A program made the position numbers and the translations under genes. The notes beneath the pieces were generated by a model. That model saw nothing but the letters and a program-made list of their open reading frames with translations. It had not been told where the DNA came from and searched no databases. Positions 1-12,440 of a stretch of 64,000 nucleotides of DNA are shown piece by piece. Position 1 is the first letter of the stretch; each line of letters opens with the position of its first letter. This DNA comes from Sipunculus nudus (taxonomy: Eukaryota > Annelida > Sipuncula > Golfingiida > Sipunculidae): NCBI GenBank assembly GCA_026874595.1, contig CM049314.1, forward strand, positions 64,330,800-64,394,799, read 5' to 3'.

Positions 1-1033
1 TTGTAGGGTGATGGGTAACTAATAACCACTTAAAACTGGAGTGAACACAATCACTTGGCAACCAATGGGTGAATAGCTTTGACCTGCAACCTTAAACCTC
101 CTGACCAGCTGACCTTAAAATCAATTATTTATTTCTTCAAACAAGGAGACGGATAAATATGAAGTTTGAATCAAATTGAGTGATGTATATATAGTTGGTA
201 CATAAAGACTGAAGGTTTTGGATGAACAGTTTAATAGCTTGAAATATGTTCACAAGCATTTGGAACAATTTAATACAGTGACCTTGACCTCTGACCTTTT
301 GAATGCAACATCAATTCAACATGTTTCTTCCCCTATTAGTAGGTGAGCCATATATAACAGATTGAAGGTATAAAATGAAAAGTCTGCCTTACAATGACTC
401 AACGCAAGATGTGGTTGCTTGGAACTTGACCGTAGACCTCAAAATCAACAGGTATTTTCCACTGTTGGCAGAGAAGCGATTGTCAATGTTGGAAGGTTTG
501 GAATGGAATGTATAGCCTGAAATGTGTCCAAAACCTTTTTAAAGAAGTGGATCCTGTGATCTTGACCTTTGCCCTTGTGACCTCAAAATCTATAGAATTC
601 TTTCCCACTTGGTAGGTGAGCCATATGTGAAAGATCAAAGGTTTGGGATGACAGGTTTGACTTAAAATTCATCCACAAGCTTTTGAAAAAAGAAGTCCTG
701 TGACCTTGACCTTTGACCTTAAAATTATAATGGTTCTTCCACTGTAGGTAGGTAAGCCATATGTGAACGCTGGAAGGTTTGGGATGAAATTTTGGCCATA
801 TGAATTAATTCTGGAGGTTTAAACATACCCCGAAACTTAAAGAAAATATGTCGCAATTACCTTATTCATGTTTGCAAGTTGATATTTTTAGAATCTCTAA
901 ACTGCATAGGGTTCATGATCCTAGCCCCCGGTTTACGACTTGGGTTCTGCTAACGGACGGACGGACAGACGCAAGGACGACGGACAAAGACCCATCACTC
1001 TAGCACAGCATGACTGAAAGTCAGCAGAGCTAA
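1..1033 (+). mobile_element. Family A repeat, right part (left end outside window)
   Basis: This is the distal part of a non-autonomous repeat that begins before the window. It contains tandem copies of a unit rich in TGACCT half-sites (for example near 281, 556 and 700), then a GGAC/GGACAGAC microsatellite at about 957-985. It ends in a stem-loop (1003-1030) followed by TAA. The body aligns by eye with 22850-23640: both contain phrases such as GATGGGTAACTA and ACTTGGCAACCAAT. The terminal stem is slightly degraded (CAGCAGAGC instead of CAGCTGAGC). Structure and GGAC microsatellite fit pearl/HINE-type non-autonomous Helentrons of molluscs; that assignment is inference. Confidence 0.65.
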
Positions 1034-1309
1034 AGACAGCATGTTTTGAAATGTACTTGCACTAAGATTACCATTTTTGACACATACTGTTATATCTATA
1101 TGTGTGTGTGTTATTTATGGATAAAGCTTTAAAACTTTCAAATATATGAATACTTTCCCTCACCCTCTCCTGAGTTATCTGCATATTTTAGCTAATTTAT
1201 ATTTAAGAAAAAAACATGAAAACCTACCAATGAGATGTGATTGACTTTAATGAAGTTATTAATGAAGCCTGAAGTGTTTTAGTTAGAAATGCATTTCAGG
1301 TATATAAAC

Positions 1310-1575
1310 TAATATTTTCAAATTGGGCGTGGTCGTCAAAAGGCGTTTTTCCGTCCTTAAGTCGGCCGAAACATGGTCCTCTGCCATCAAACTCTCCGCA
1401 GATACATTCACGCACGGACGATGTCTTCTGAGTACTACTTTCAGGTAGATCCGCGTACCCTGATCGAACCCTGTTTGGTTCATTCTCCCAATAATGCAAC
1501 GTGTCTGCCATCGGGGCTGTCTTTTTTTTCATACAGACTGAACCCGGGATGTCGCAAGACTACCCCGTTAGTTGT
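1310..1575. other. CpG-rich patch of unknown origin
   Basis: A 265-bp patch of higher GC and many CpGs sits in AT-rich flanks. Open frames of 66-81 codons exist on both strands. The minus-strand frame is Cys/Gly-rich, but I recognise no family and see no splice sites or start context that would settle it. It could be a decayed exon or a transposon scrap. The rest of 1034-3460 is AT-rich and unremarkable apart from a faint family A-like stretch at about 1620-1880. Confidence 0.25.
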
Positions 1576-2559
1576 ATAAATATATGTTTCATTCACGTCT
1601 CTGGTTGATAAAAAAATAACAATATAATTTATTTGCACATTTTGACCCCATGACCTGGAAATTGATATGTGTTCATCATCCATAGGTGGGAGAGCCATAT
1701 TTGCAAGCAGAAAGATTTTGGTCAACGGTTTGGCTTAAATGGGTCCACAATTCTTTTCAAGAAGTTGGCCCTGTGGTTGTGACATTTGCCCCAGTGAACT
1801 CAAAATCGATAAGGTTCTTCATCTATACACGGGCGAGTCATATTTGCATGATGAGAGGCTTTGGTCAAATGATGAATTCAACGACTTTTACTATTTAAAA
1901 CCGCATTATATCCAACTGTTATGCGAATTAAATATTCTTCAAGGAATACCCAAGGAAGTATTATAGGCCTACACTGAAATGTCTGCATTTCTCTCACAAA
2001 AAAACATACTGTATTTGAATTGTCCAGTATTTACGTCACTGTGACCTTTTGATGGTCAGAAATTAAGGATTAACTTTTATTAATTAGTGTGTAGAATTAT
2101 TCCAATCAGCAAAGAAGAGAAATGTCGTCATCAGATGTGTAAACCAGTAATCCTTTCTAAAAAGGCATTTGTATAAAGAAACAAGGCATATAACTGATAA
2201 AGACCAATGTTAGATAAAAGAATATAAGATGAAATTTTTATATCGGTATAGATAACTCTGAAAGTGATACGTGTTCTATACTATGAACCAAACACTGTTT
2301 TAACAAACGATTATACTCCTTCTACTACAGACAATTTCCATGTGTTATAATTTGTAGCATTTTTATCAAGAAGCCGCGCACCAAGGCATTTGTCTGACAT
2401 AAATATATTGAAGGAAAGAATATTAGACACAATGTTAAAACCTGTACATTTCGTTTACAAATGGCATTGTTATGATGCTGGGGATACAAAGATATAACAA
2501 GAAATCGTGTGTTTTCAGGTCTTTTTATTCTTCGCAGTTCACAAAATCATAAATCGCTA

Positions 2560-2958
2560 CAAGTCTCTTCCAATATTCGACAGTATGGCGGAAACTATAG
2601 TCAATGTAATTTCACAAAGTATTCCTCAGACTTCTAAAGACAACCACAGTACCTTTCTTAGACTTGTTCTAAGTAATCTTCAAGCCAGTTCTTGTTCTTC
2701 TCTTTCTAAACTAGAGTGGTTCACCCAATCCATTAACATATTTCTAGCTGTATCAATGTCTTGCTAATATATGAAGTGAGAGTATACATTTTCAGCCATG
2801 CATGGTTGGTACATCGTTAATCCACTGCAAGACGCAACTTGTGTAAGACGAACCCCAGGTCCTGGATGACTGGCTCGGACTGAAGTAATCGACTGAATTT
2901 CATAGATCGCGGCACCAAAACAGTACCTCCTAATAAAAGAACATCCGTTCAAACTCAT
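2560..2958 (-). pseudogene. Possible decayed coding exon (death-fold-like?)
   Basis: Read on the minus strand, one frame stays protein-like through stop codons. A 64-residue open stretch (2764-2958) is followed in the same frame by residues including ARNMLMDWVNHSSLEREEQE, then R/L-rich helical text with two TGA codons. The W-hydrophobic-acidic pattern faintly resembles the C-terminal half of invertebrate death domains. I cannot separate this from chance, so the family name is a guess. No intact gene is claimed. Confidence 0.18.
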
Positions 2959-3460
2959 GATTTCTATATATCCTAGAACTGTGCTAATATAATATTTTTA
3001 TTAATTTTAATGCTGATACAAATGATTAAAATACATATTCAAGAAAATAATATTGCAATAATACAGATAACACAAGTAGAACTTCATTTCCATGTACATG
3101 TATAATTTTATTAACGTGTTTACATTATGTAGAATATAAAAATATGAAAATGTGACACTAATACCACAAAAGACTAAGGGGTACAGTTCCTTGGTTATTC
3201 TCCTCTATTTTAAATCGTTGAGTACAATGTGTAGTTTCTACCATCAATGCTGTTCGGGTGAGCATATTACTCTCTTCATCATTTAAAGTGAAGTTTATGA
3301 AAAAAATATTCGGACTATATGAATACGTTTTGGAGTAAACAATCCATTTTGCACGTAACCAGAGGTACCTTGAATGATATAAGCATTTTTGAATGCAACT
3401 AATGGATTCAGTGTGGGGTTTGCGGTTTGTATTTTAACAAAGAAAAAAAAAAAAATAAGA

Positions 3461-3490
3461 GACCTTTGGGGCACGTCGCTCAGCTGAATT
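3461..3490 (+). repeat. Family A left end, orphan
   Basis: The stretch reads GACCTTTGGGGCACGTCGCT followed by CAGCTGAATT. It matches the left end of family A (palindrome GACCCATGGGTC, spacer, then GCTCAGCTGA) with substitutions in the palindrome. No matching right end follows before the family B repeat at 4626, so the copy is truncated or interrupted. 3490-4620 is AT-rich and holds nothing else I can name. Confidence 0.5.
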
Positions 3491-4626
3491 TTAAAAAATT
3501 TTTGCCAAATGCAAAATTTACTAATATCTTTTGTTTATATATATATATTTCTAGAGGTATAACTATTTCAGTTATATTACATGCAGTAATATGTGCATAA
3601 ATAACCATGGAGATGTATGAACCAATTATAGAACAAGGAAGAAAGTGGAAATTAGCTAAAGTATAATAATTTACCCTGGATTTATTAACTGAAATAAAAT
3701 GCTGTAAAAACTTAAATTTTCCATTTTCAAATGAGCATAAACTTAATCTGATAAAATATATTGTATGGTGTAGTACATAAAAAGGTGGGCTCGAAAGTAT
3801 TTAATAATGGAATAACGGGGAAAGAAATGTGATGTACCTAAGAGTTATTTGAAAGGATACATTTGACCAACAGAAAATGGGTTTATGTTATTAACAATTC
3901 TGAAAACAAGTTACACATATTTCCGTTTACAAATTCCAAACAATTTATTCATGGCTTAATAATGAATCCCCTATCACTGCTTTGATATATCATTTGTAAG
4001 ACTGAACATATTACAATTTACAGCTATATACTTAAAATATAGATTGCAAAGCACTTGCATTAATTCTACACATAAACAAAACAGGATTGTTAATGACCAT
4101 AAGTGTCTTACTGCCATCATTAAACCTCAAAATGTGTCTACTAGTACTTGTAAGAAATAAATAATCATATATTTTTTTCCAATTTAAATAAAAATTATAA
4201 ATTTGCAATATATAGAGCATGGGAATGAAGACCTGAAAAATTATTGAGTTGAAACGAGCTCTACAGGCCTAATGAAAACCTGTGCCATGGAATATACACA
4301 AGGTATAATACTTCAATGCTGGACCATTACTTTTCAAGTACGTGTGTAACATGTATATGAACAATGCGTCTTAAACATTTCGAACCCGAGTACAAGAACC
4401 AATTACACCATCATCACTGATGAAATACTGGCATGGGTGCACATAACACAAAACAAGGCCTACAGGCCTAATGCGAACCTGTGCAAGGTTTGGGAGTATG
4501 AATGAAGTTTTTTTTTTTTAAATTTAATATTGATCCTTTTAAATCCTGCATATCTACCTTAGTCATTATGATTTCAGCAAAATGGACATTTCGGACTTGC
4601 AAGTTTCAACCTAGGACATTTTAAAA

Positions 4627-6250
4627 CTAGAATATGGGTAGTCGACCAGCGACTATTTGTATCCGCAGAAATCAGAGTGGGACGGGTGAAGTGAGGCATG
4701 GATTAAGTGGCATGGGGAATAGAGTGAGGTGTGTTGCATATTAGCATGGATGTCTGCAGTGTAAACGTGAATGTAGGTGGTGCCATCTGTCATAAAATCG
4801 AGAAAATTGTCCAAGATGTATAAACCTACAAAATTTCAGGTGGATAAGTCAAACCACTGCTGAGATATGAGTGATTTTATCCCAAGGCAGATGAATAGAT
4901 GGACGGTTTTCATAAGTTTTTGCAGGTGGCACCACCAGTTTTGCCTATGAGTATGACGAAGAGCTATGTGAGATCTATACACATGCAAAATTTTGGCTCA
5001 ATTAGTCAAACGGTTCCCGAGATATGAGCTTGGATGTCTGAAGAGTAAACGTGAATGTATGTGGCGCCACCTGTAATAAATCGAGAAAGCTTTCCAGGAT
5101 GTATTAACCTGCTAAATTTCAGGTGGATAAGCGAACCACTGCTGAGATATGAGTAATTTTATCCCAAGGCAGATGAACAGATGGACGCTGTGCATAGGTG
5201 GTTGCAGGTGGCGCAACCAGTTTTGCCTATGATGAAGAGCTATGTGAGATCTATACACATGCAAAATTTTGGCCCAATGGGTCAAAGGTTCCCGAGATAT
5301 GAGGTTGGATGGCTGCAGAGTAAACGTGAATGTAGGTGGCGCTACCAATCATAAAATCGAGAAAGCTGTCCAGGATGTATAAACCTGCAAAATTTCAGGT
5401 GGATAAGTCAAACCACTGCTGAAATATGAGTGATTTTATCCCAAGGCAGATGAACAGATTGATGCTGTGCATAAATGGTTGCAGGTGGCGCCACCAGTTT
5501 TGCCTATGAGTATGATGAGGAGCTATGTGAGATCTATACACATGCAAAATTTTCGCCCAATCGGTCAAACGATTCCCGAGATATGAGCTTGGATGTCTGC
5601 AGAGTAAACCTGAGTGTAGGTGGCGCCACCTGTCATAAATCGAGTTAGCTTTCCAGGATGTATTAACCTGCTAAATTTCAGGTGGATAAGTCAAACCACT
5701 GCTGAGATAGGAGTGATTTTATCCCAAGGCAGATGAAGAGATGGACGCTGTGCAAAAATGGTTGCAGGTGGCGCCACCAGTTTTGCTTATGATGAAGAGC
5801 TATGTGAGGTCTATACACATGCAACATTTTGGCCCGATCGGTCAAACGGTTGCCGAGATATGATCTTGGATGTCTGCAGAGTAAACCTGAATGTAGGTGG
5901 CGCCACCTGTCATAAAATCGAGAAAGCTGTCCAGGATCTATAAACCTGCAAAATTTCAGGTGGATAAGTCAAACCACTGCTGAGATATGAGTGATTTTAT
6001 CCCAAGGCCGATGAACAGATGGACGCTGTGCAAAAATGGTTGCAGGTGGCGCCACCATTTTAGTGTATTTTATAAAACTATCAAAGGGTTACATTTGTGC
6101 TAAATTTTTAGCCTGATCAGTCAAACGGTTCCCGAGATATGCGGGTTTATGTGTGGAAACAGACGCACAAATGGACGCTGGGCAGCGAGGAAAGGTCAGA
6201 GGTCAACCAAAAATGTGGGCGCAGCAGTTCACATGTGACCTGATGATAAA
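4627..6250 (+). mobile_element. Family B element (copy B2), tandem core, right end not found
   Basis: The left end is CTAG (4627-4630). A hairpin follows with stem TAGTCG/CGACTA and loop ACCAG (4639-4655), then GTATCCGCAG (block X). The same sequence with small changes begins the copy at 55069. The core is a tandem array in which the palindrome GGTGGCGCCACC recurs at 5484, 5619, 5767, 5896 and 6045. Spacings alternate between about 130-135 and 148-149, so the true unit is a dimer of about 280 bp. The region near 6150-6230 aligns with 55709-55770, after which the two copies diverge. The expected GTATCC right hairpin is absent. It encodes no protein. Confidence 0.65.
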
Positions 6251-6338
6251 CCCAATTCACTTAAAATGCAAACCAAGTTTTTTTCAAACAGTTGAAAGAT
6301 ATAGTTCCAATAATCTGGGAATTCTGCATCTAAACATT

Positions 6339-6388
6339 GTCTAGACGTCTAGACGCTGTGTCTAGACGTCTAGACACATTGTCTAGAC
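6339..6388. promoter_or_regulatory. Five perfect GTCTAGAC palindromes (Smad-binding-element sequence)
   Basis: GTCTAGACGTCTAGAC occurs at 6339-6354 and again at 6360-6375, and a single GTCTAGAC at 6381-6388. That gives five copies of the 8-bp palindrome in 50 bp, separated by 0, 5, 0 and 5 bases (spacers GCTGT and ACATT). GTCTAGAC is the classical palindromic Smad-binding element of TGF-beta/BMP signalling. The regular spacing may equally come from local duplication inside repeat DNA. There is no gene nearby, so binding is unproven. Confidence 0.4.
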
Positions 6389-6559
6389 ACTCCCCCAGAG
6401 CCAGGTCAGTTTCCATCGTGATGTCTGGACCCCACCTGTTTGTACTGAGTGACCTCTTGACTTGGCTGCTGAAACTCAAATCTGTTTTCAAATACAGAAA
6501 GCCTTTTTCAATTGGCTACAATGTTTTTTTTTAAACTGTATTTACCCAATCTGTTCTTA

Positions 6560-7215
6560 TAGAACTGGCAGAACCCTACCATAGAACAATTCTTGTAAAG
6601 TTTAAACCAATCAGCTTAACAGTTTCATCATAAATCAGTGTATAAGCTAGAAGAGTTTAAAATTACATTTTCGCTTGTAAAAAACACATCAATCTAGGTG
6701 GCGCCACCAATACCTCAAAATCAGATATGACATATGTGACAAACATTGATATAAAATTTGGTGATTATAGCTCTAGCCGTTTCTGAGATTTTAATTTTAG
6801 TGTGCTTTTTTGGACAGATGACTAAGTTCAACCTCCTGTAACTCAGCCAAAAATCTCCGAACTGGAACCATTCGAACAAACTTGAGAGAGATTGTTCCAG
6901 AAATCATTTCAGTGAAATATTGGACAATTTGGCTGGACATTTTCAGAGAAGAAAATTTTTAAAGGTTTTTAAGCTTTTTCTCTATAAAATCTAAATTTAA
7001 TAAAGATACCCAATAATAAGCTCCAGGGCACCAAGTTTCACATGTGACTAATTCTTACAATAATTTGGAGCTGCTAGCTCTGACGGTTTCTGACTTACAG
7101 CCATGGACGGCGGAAAGCCAGCCCTGGACGGCGGACGGCTGACGATGGACGGACGACGCTGCGCCATCGCATAAGCTCACAGGTACGCTAAAAATATTGT
7201 AGGTGGCGCCAGCAA
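6560..7215 (+). repeat. Diverged family B-like segment ending in GGAC microsatellite
   Basis: The stretch has one perfect GGTGGCGCCACC (6697-6708) and a damaged copy near 7200. A GGAC/CGGACGG microsatellite (about 7105-7160) and GCGCCATCGC lie near its end. It aligns by eye with 9240-9940, including the phrases TTCTTGTAAAG.TTAAACCA and AGTTTCATCATAAA. No protein is encoded. Confidence 0.5.
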
Positions 7216-8840
7216 TCCTGTATACAATTAATCTATCCGAGATGTTTATATGTTACAGTCAATGTGTAAAAAATCAGTCAATTTGTAAATTGTGTGAAAT
7301 TTTACAAACTGCAAGATTCAGTCAGGATCTTATGAAATGACTAAAATTTAACTGAATCAATATGAAATAGTCTTTTATTTCATATATATCATTATTGTGA
7401 AACAGCCATTGTCATTTAGTATAACCAACTTCTTTTAAGTAAACGTTATGCCATCGACTTCTTTCTAGGCCATTTATTAAGCATACTGATCAGGTAATTA
7501 TACTTTAATACACAGACTGGTGAGGGGTAACCAGAGTTATATCGTTGAAATATACAGACTATTGTAACATAAATAATATATTTTAGAATTTCTATGGCGA
7601 TCTTTGCTCAAGTAAAAACGAGAATCAAGTCAAATTTTATTGATTAAATAAAACATTAAAAATAAAACATTAAAATGTGCAATAATGCGTGAAATGAATT
7701 ATGTAGATTGTAGAACGTTCAAGGATAACCACAGTTACATGGTTGTTGATATCAAATACATAATTAAAATATGCTTAATTGAATTACAAAGGATGGGGGT
7801 TAATCACAATTATACAGACTGTATTGTACAGACTGTATTGAGTTTTCATTCTACATTCTTTCAGTGGTACCAAACTGGGATCCGTACAGAAGCGCAATTA
7901 GATGGGGAACAGGGCTTTGGGGACCTTAGTGGATAAACAATGTTATCCCTCCTCCCCACCCAACCTCAATTTGACAGATAAAGAATGTGATTTTGCCATA
8001 AAAATAGTTATTTACAAAAATATGTAACAGTTTCTTCAAATGTTAAAAGAGTGTAATCTTTCAGAAATAACTAAATTAAAATGACTGATTATATGGCATA
8101 ATTCACTCTTTTTCCTGATATTTTTGAACCCAGTTATTGAAGTTCAAATTAAATTATGCAGATTTCGAGAATTTAAACAAGAAATTGGTTTCATTTTGAA
8201 ATAACCAACGGCAGACCAAGGGTCGGGGATCGGGGGGGGGGGGGGGGCTAAGTATTTTTAGGTCAAACAATTTTATATGTTGCTGGTTTCTAGAGCAAGA
8301 ATATTCCGAGTTATTTTACACCAGATTTGCTTAAAAAATTGCTGATATTTCTAAAGATAATTCTGACAATCCCCCAACCCCAAAAAACTGGGAGGGGGGG
8401 GGGGGGGGGGGGGGGTCAACCCGCCCACAACCGCCCCTTAAGTGCAAAAGGAAATTGTGCCCCTAAGAAAATCTCATATGATTGCATAATTATATCTGCA
8501 AGATCTAGAGATAAGCCAGGTGGACGTTTTTGATCAAATAAATTTAAAAAAATGTATAAATGTTTTGTATATGATATAAATGAAATATCATTTAAATCGG
8601 TGTTAGCTTCTGGCAATAGTATTCCATTCTCTTTACATTTCAGTCAATGTGTCAAATAAACTGAATTTCCAGTCAATTTGTAAAATGCCTAGAAATTTCA
8701 GTCATTTTATAAAGTGCCTGAGTGAATCAGGCTATATGTAAATTGACTGAAAAATTCAGGCAATTTACAAACTGACTGAAAAATTCAGGCAATTTACAAA
8801 TTGATAAGCAGGTATATACACTGTGGGCAAGTCATTGGCG
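7216..8840. other. AT-rich stretch with two long G-tracts
   Basis: No gene is visible. Runs of 16 G (8232-8247) and 22 G (8394-8415) stand on the plus strand. A short tandem of AATTCAGGCAATTTACAAAnTG-like phrases (about 8640-8810) describes a small diverged repeat. Open frames crossing the G-tracts are glycine runs without biological meaning. Confidence 0.5.
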
Positions 8841-9960
8841 ATGGCGCAACACCAGTCTTGTTTATGAGAAAGCCATTAAAGAGGACAAATATCAGGCTAA
8901 TACATTAAACTTCTGAGTCAGATGCACTGGGCTGATCAGGCTTAGCTGAGAAAGGCAGTTGCCCCGAGTGTACCGGAACGAATTGCTATAGCTGCAGCTA
9001 CTGCACTAAGTGTACTCTTGACCTGCACCTGGCTGCACTGAGTAAACTCTTAACCTGTGCCTGGCTGCACTTAGTGAACTCTTGACCTGTTGCATAATCT
9101 GACACAGTTGGCAGTCTAAACAGTTTTGCAGAAGAAGACTATTGTAGCCCTCGGTTTGAAATAGGCTTACTACTGGCCACAATACCACTTCAACTTTCTA
9201 TAACTGGATCTACGAAATAAACAATGAACACTAACTATTCTTATACAACTGAGAGTATACCAAACCTTATTCTTGTAAAGATTAAACCATTCAGCCGGAG
9301 AGTTTCATCATAAAACATTTTTAAGCTGAAAGACGCTAACATTATAAGGTTTTTGACCGTAAAAAAGCAGGTCAATTTAGGTCGAGCCCAGAAAAACCTC
9401 AGTTTCAAATATCAGTCATGCGCCAAACATTTGCATAAAACATGATGATGCTAGCTCCTGTGGTATCTGAGAAGGTTATGTTAGTATGCTAATTTGGCCA
9501 ACTGACTTAGTTCAAATTTCTGTAACTCTGCGAAAATGCATCAAAACCAAACCATTAGAACAAACACAGAGCACATCTCAGGGATAAATTATGCGTGATA
9601 TTGAACAGTTTGGCTCTATGATACCCGAGAAGATTTTAAAAGTTTTTTTTAGCTTTTCCCCTGTATAATATATGATGATGCAGGTGGCTCCACAAAAAAG
9701 CTTGATTCCACATTTGACATGTTTTTTTTTTCGCAAAATTTGGAAGTGCGAGCTTCTGCTGTTCCTGAGAATTTATGGGTTAATAAACTGATGACCGATG
9801 ACCCCGTTAGAAAAAAGGTCAATGCGGGTGTCGCCACCAATATCTCAATTGCAAATATGACTCATGTGACTAATATTTGCATAGAATTTGGTGATGCCTT
9901 TCCGAGATTGTAATTTTAGTACCAGACAGACAGACAGAAGAAGGGAGAAGGTCTGCGGTG
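8840..9960 (+). repeat. Old, diverged family B-like repeats
   Basis: The segment begins near GGCGATGGCGCAACACCAG, contains degraded forms of the GGTGGCGCCACC unit (for example GGTGTCGCCACC near 9829), and ends with a GACA(GACA)n microsatellite (about 9920-9940). Two internal segments resemble 6560-7160. It is an older member of the repeat class seen throughout the window. Confidence 0.45.
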
Positions 9961-10138
9961 GTTACAGCATATGGGCTAGCTGCCCAAGTTACATATTAAC
10001 AAGGCCTGGGTGCATGGGAACACCACCTAGGCAGTAACCTTGCCTTATGTAACAGTAATTTATATAACATGGTTATCTTAAACCTGGATAAAAGCTGCAT
10101 TTTTATTAACTGCTTTCATATTTCAGATTAAAAACAAG

Positions 10139-10166
10139 TGACCCATGGGTCATGACGCTCAGCTGA
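10139..10166 (+). repeat. Family A left end with perfect palindrome
   Basis: TGACCCATGGGTCA (10139-10152) is a perfect 14-bp palindrome. After TGAC... comes GCTCAGCTGA (10157-10166), the X block of family A. A second, slightly damaged left end (GACTCATGGGTC) stands at 10364-10375, which suggests tandem or nested insertions. No right end of this family is found before 12 kb. Confidence 0.6.
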
Positions 10167-10439
10167 ATGGGAAGAGATTCGCAAAAGGAAATTTTATGAT
10201 CTGAATGGTAGTATATAACCATTCAACTTAAGGATCAAACAGATTAACCAACAGGCAAAGATTATGTCTGTCATTATATATCTCAAAAATAGAGAAAAAT
10301 TGCCTAAACTTTAAAAAACAAAATAGAGGTGGGTCCACCAGTCTGCAGAAACTAATAACAAGTGACTCATGGGTCATGACGGTGAGCTGGGTATAGGAAG
10401 ATATTCAGAAAAAATTGTATGATCTGAATGACAAATTGG

Positions 10440-11640
10440 GGTACAGATTGGACCTTGATCTTTGATCTTCTGACAACGTCACAGAGTTTTAATGTGAGTG
10501 ATGGTTCAGAGATCTGTGACGATTTCCCTGCTTGCTGGTTCAGAGAAAGGGCGCTGGACTTAAACCACTACAACATATCATCTTTGGGTAAATGTTCACA
10601 AGTATAGATGTTCATTAGATAAACTGTAATTTTTCTCCTCTTAGTGTTTTTCATAATGTGGTCGAGTCATCTGGACTCAACTTTGTGTCACTTTGTCTGA
10701 TTGTCTGTCTGTTTGTCAGTAGGGTTCTATTTTGGCTGCTTACTAGTTCTTTCATGTTTCATTTAGTATTCTACAGACGAGAGGTTTACAGGAATCCTTT
10801 GAAACTTGTAGATCTTATGTATTACAATTATATGTCAAAAGTGATTTTTTATTTTTGGGACATGGCCATTAGGGGGCACTGTGCTCAAACGACTACTACA
10901 TATCATTTTTTAGTGATATCTCCAAAAGTATAAAGGAGAATTACATCAACTGTAGTTTATTTTGATGTCTGGGTCTTCTTGATAAGGTAATCATGTGATC
11001 TTGTTTCAACTTTGTCAGTATGTCTGTCTGTTATCAAGTTGTCCTCAATTTCCCCGTTTGCTGATTGTCAGACTGTTGCACTTGATATATAGTATTATAG
11101 AGGTGACAGTTTGCAGTAATCACACATATCTTTTATCGGAACGATTTCTGGTACGTGTATGTGTATTATTTAAAAAGGATTAAGTTCAAGGTCAAGGTGT
11201 CAGTTGCGCAAATTGCGCACATGAAATGGTCCAGACTCGAGACACTTGATTTCATAAAAATAAAACATTGAACTTGATTCAAACGAAAAATACATTTGGT
11301 TTCTGTCAGTTTGAGCTTAGAGGAGTATAATACTGGACATCTAGTTTACCTGCCATTGCGTAGTGGCAAAGAAAACATACCAGTAAGTGAAACTATAAAA
11401 AAAAAAGATGGCGATAAAATAAAAATGGATGAATAGGTGAGGGCTGTTTGGATACAGTAAAAGCTATCGAAACATGTTGGGTCAAGAGGCCTTTATGTTC
11501 AAGATAAATTACTGTTATATTTGATAAAAAAAATGAGAAGGGAGGTACAATTATATTTAAATAGTGGCAATTAAATTGTAAGTCACATACCTTTGTTATC
11601 GAATTATTGATTGGTTTGCCAGTGCAGTGGGTCCGATGAG
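10440..11640. other. Diverged repeat DNA, no gene
   Basis: Contains phrases like GTCTGATTGTCTGTCTGTTTG and CAAGGTCAAGGTGTCAG that recur loosely at intervals of a few hundred bases (10480-11250), indicating an old repeat. Open frames of 62-91 codons here have no recognisable domains. Nothing else can be supported. Confidence 0.35.
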
Positions 11641-11745
11641 TGTCGGCAAAGCCTCGATGTAGCGTTTACCAATAGAGAGGGCCAGTGCGCCATCGACTGG
11701 TTCCACCAGTCTGGTCTTGGCTAAGGAAAGGCCAGGACCATCGAT
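11610..11745. other. GC-rich island with hairpin, unidentified
   Basis: About 130 bp of balanced, GC-rich sequence with a perfect 7-bp stem GACTGGT/ACCAGTC and TCC loop at 11695-11711. The minus strand is open through the island (it includes GPGLSLAKTRLVEPVDGALA). A plus frame (CQCSGSDECRQSLDVAFTNR) is also largely open. It may be a transposon end, a structured RNA or an exon scrap. It lies about 0.7 kb beyond the end of the Helentron coding block, so it could belong to its 3' tail. Confidence 0.3.
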
Positions 11746-12107
11746 TATAAGAGTATGCAGTAAGTTGTTTTATTGGAGAAAAAAACACGAAATTATGCAT
11801 GGAAACATTTTGACAATTGACATTTCTAATTTGTGGAAATATGTGGAGTTTTAATTACAGAAGACTGCATACTTGTGTGAAAGTATTTATGCTATAGTAA
11901 TGCAGGTATCATTAAAATGGTTGGTCATTCTTTCTATTGGAGATCATGGAAATCGACTGCTGAATGTGATAGCAGTTTATAATTATTCTTGTGTCATCCT
12001 AAGACGTTTAATTAGGATCCGCTGTGCTCCTATGCAGTGTTCTTATCACAGTTGTGGATTGTGCAACAACAATTTTGAACTAGTTTGTATGGAAAACTGC
12101 CGTATAT

Positions 12108-12124
12108 GATGTATATTATACATC
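12108..12124. other. Perfect 8-bp stem hairpin downstream of the Helentron
   Basis: GATGTATA-T-TATACATC is a perfect inverted repeat about 320 bp past the last Helentron codon. Helentrons end in a short hairpin, so this is a candidate for the 3' terminal structure. An AT-rich palindrome is weak evidence and no matching block was found at the other end. Confidence 0.25.
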
Positions 12125-12440
12125 TTAGATTAAGACATTGTTTATAGACATTTTTTTGTAATATGGCCACTGGATTCTTGATTTTTAAAAAAGAGATCGG
12201 ATGACGGGGATATATGGTAACATCTGGGTTAATTTTTTTTTAAATATATATTATACGTGTCAATAATAAATATATTTGATAACAATCAAAGCATTTTGTT
12301 AATTGATTCATGGTGAAGTGGATTAGTTAATATTATGCATTTACAGTTGTGTAGAGTGACATTTGTAAATCGTAACAATGGACTCCTCATTTGTGTTTTA
12401 GTGACTGGGACAATGTTGAATTGATAAATTGGATTATCAA

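Noticed and set aside
11640-11700. Hammerhead ribozyme core (GATGAG ... AAA) in the GC island
   Set aside because: The conserved CTGATGA and GAAA elements do not both match and the required three stems could not be formed.
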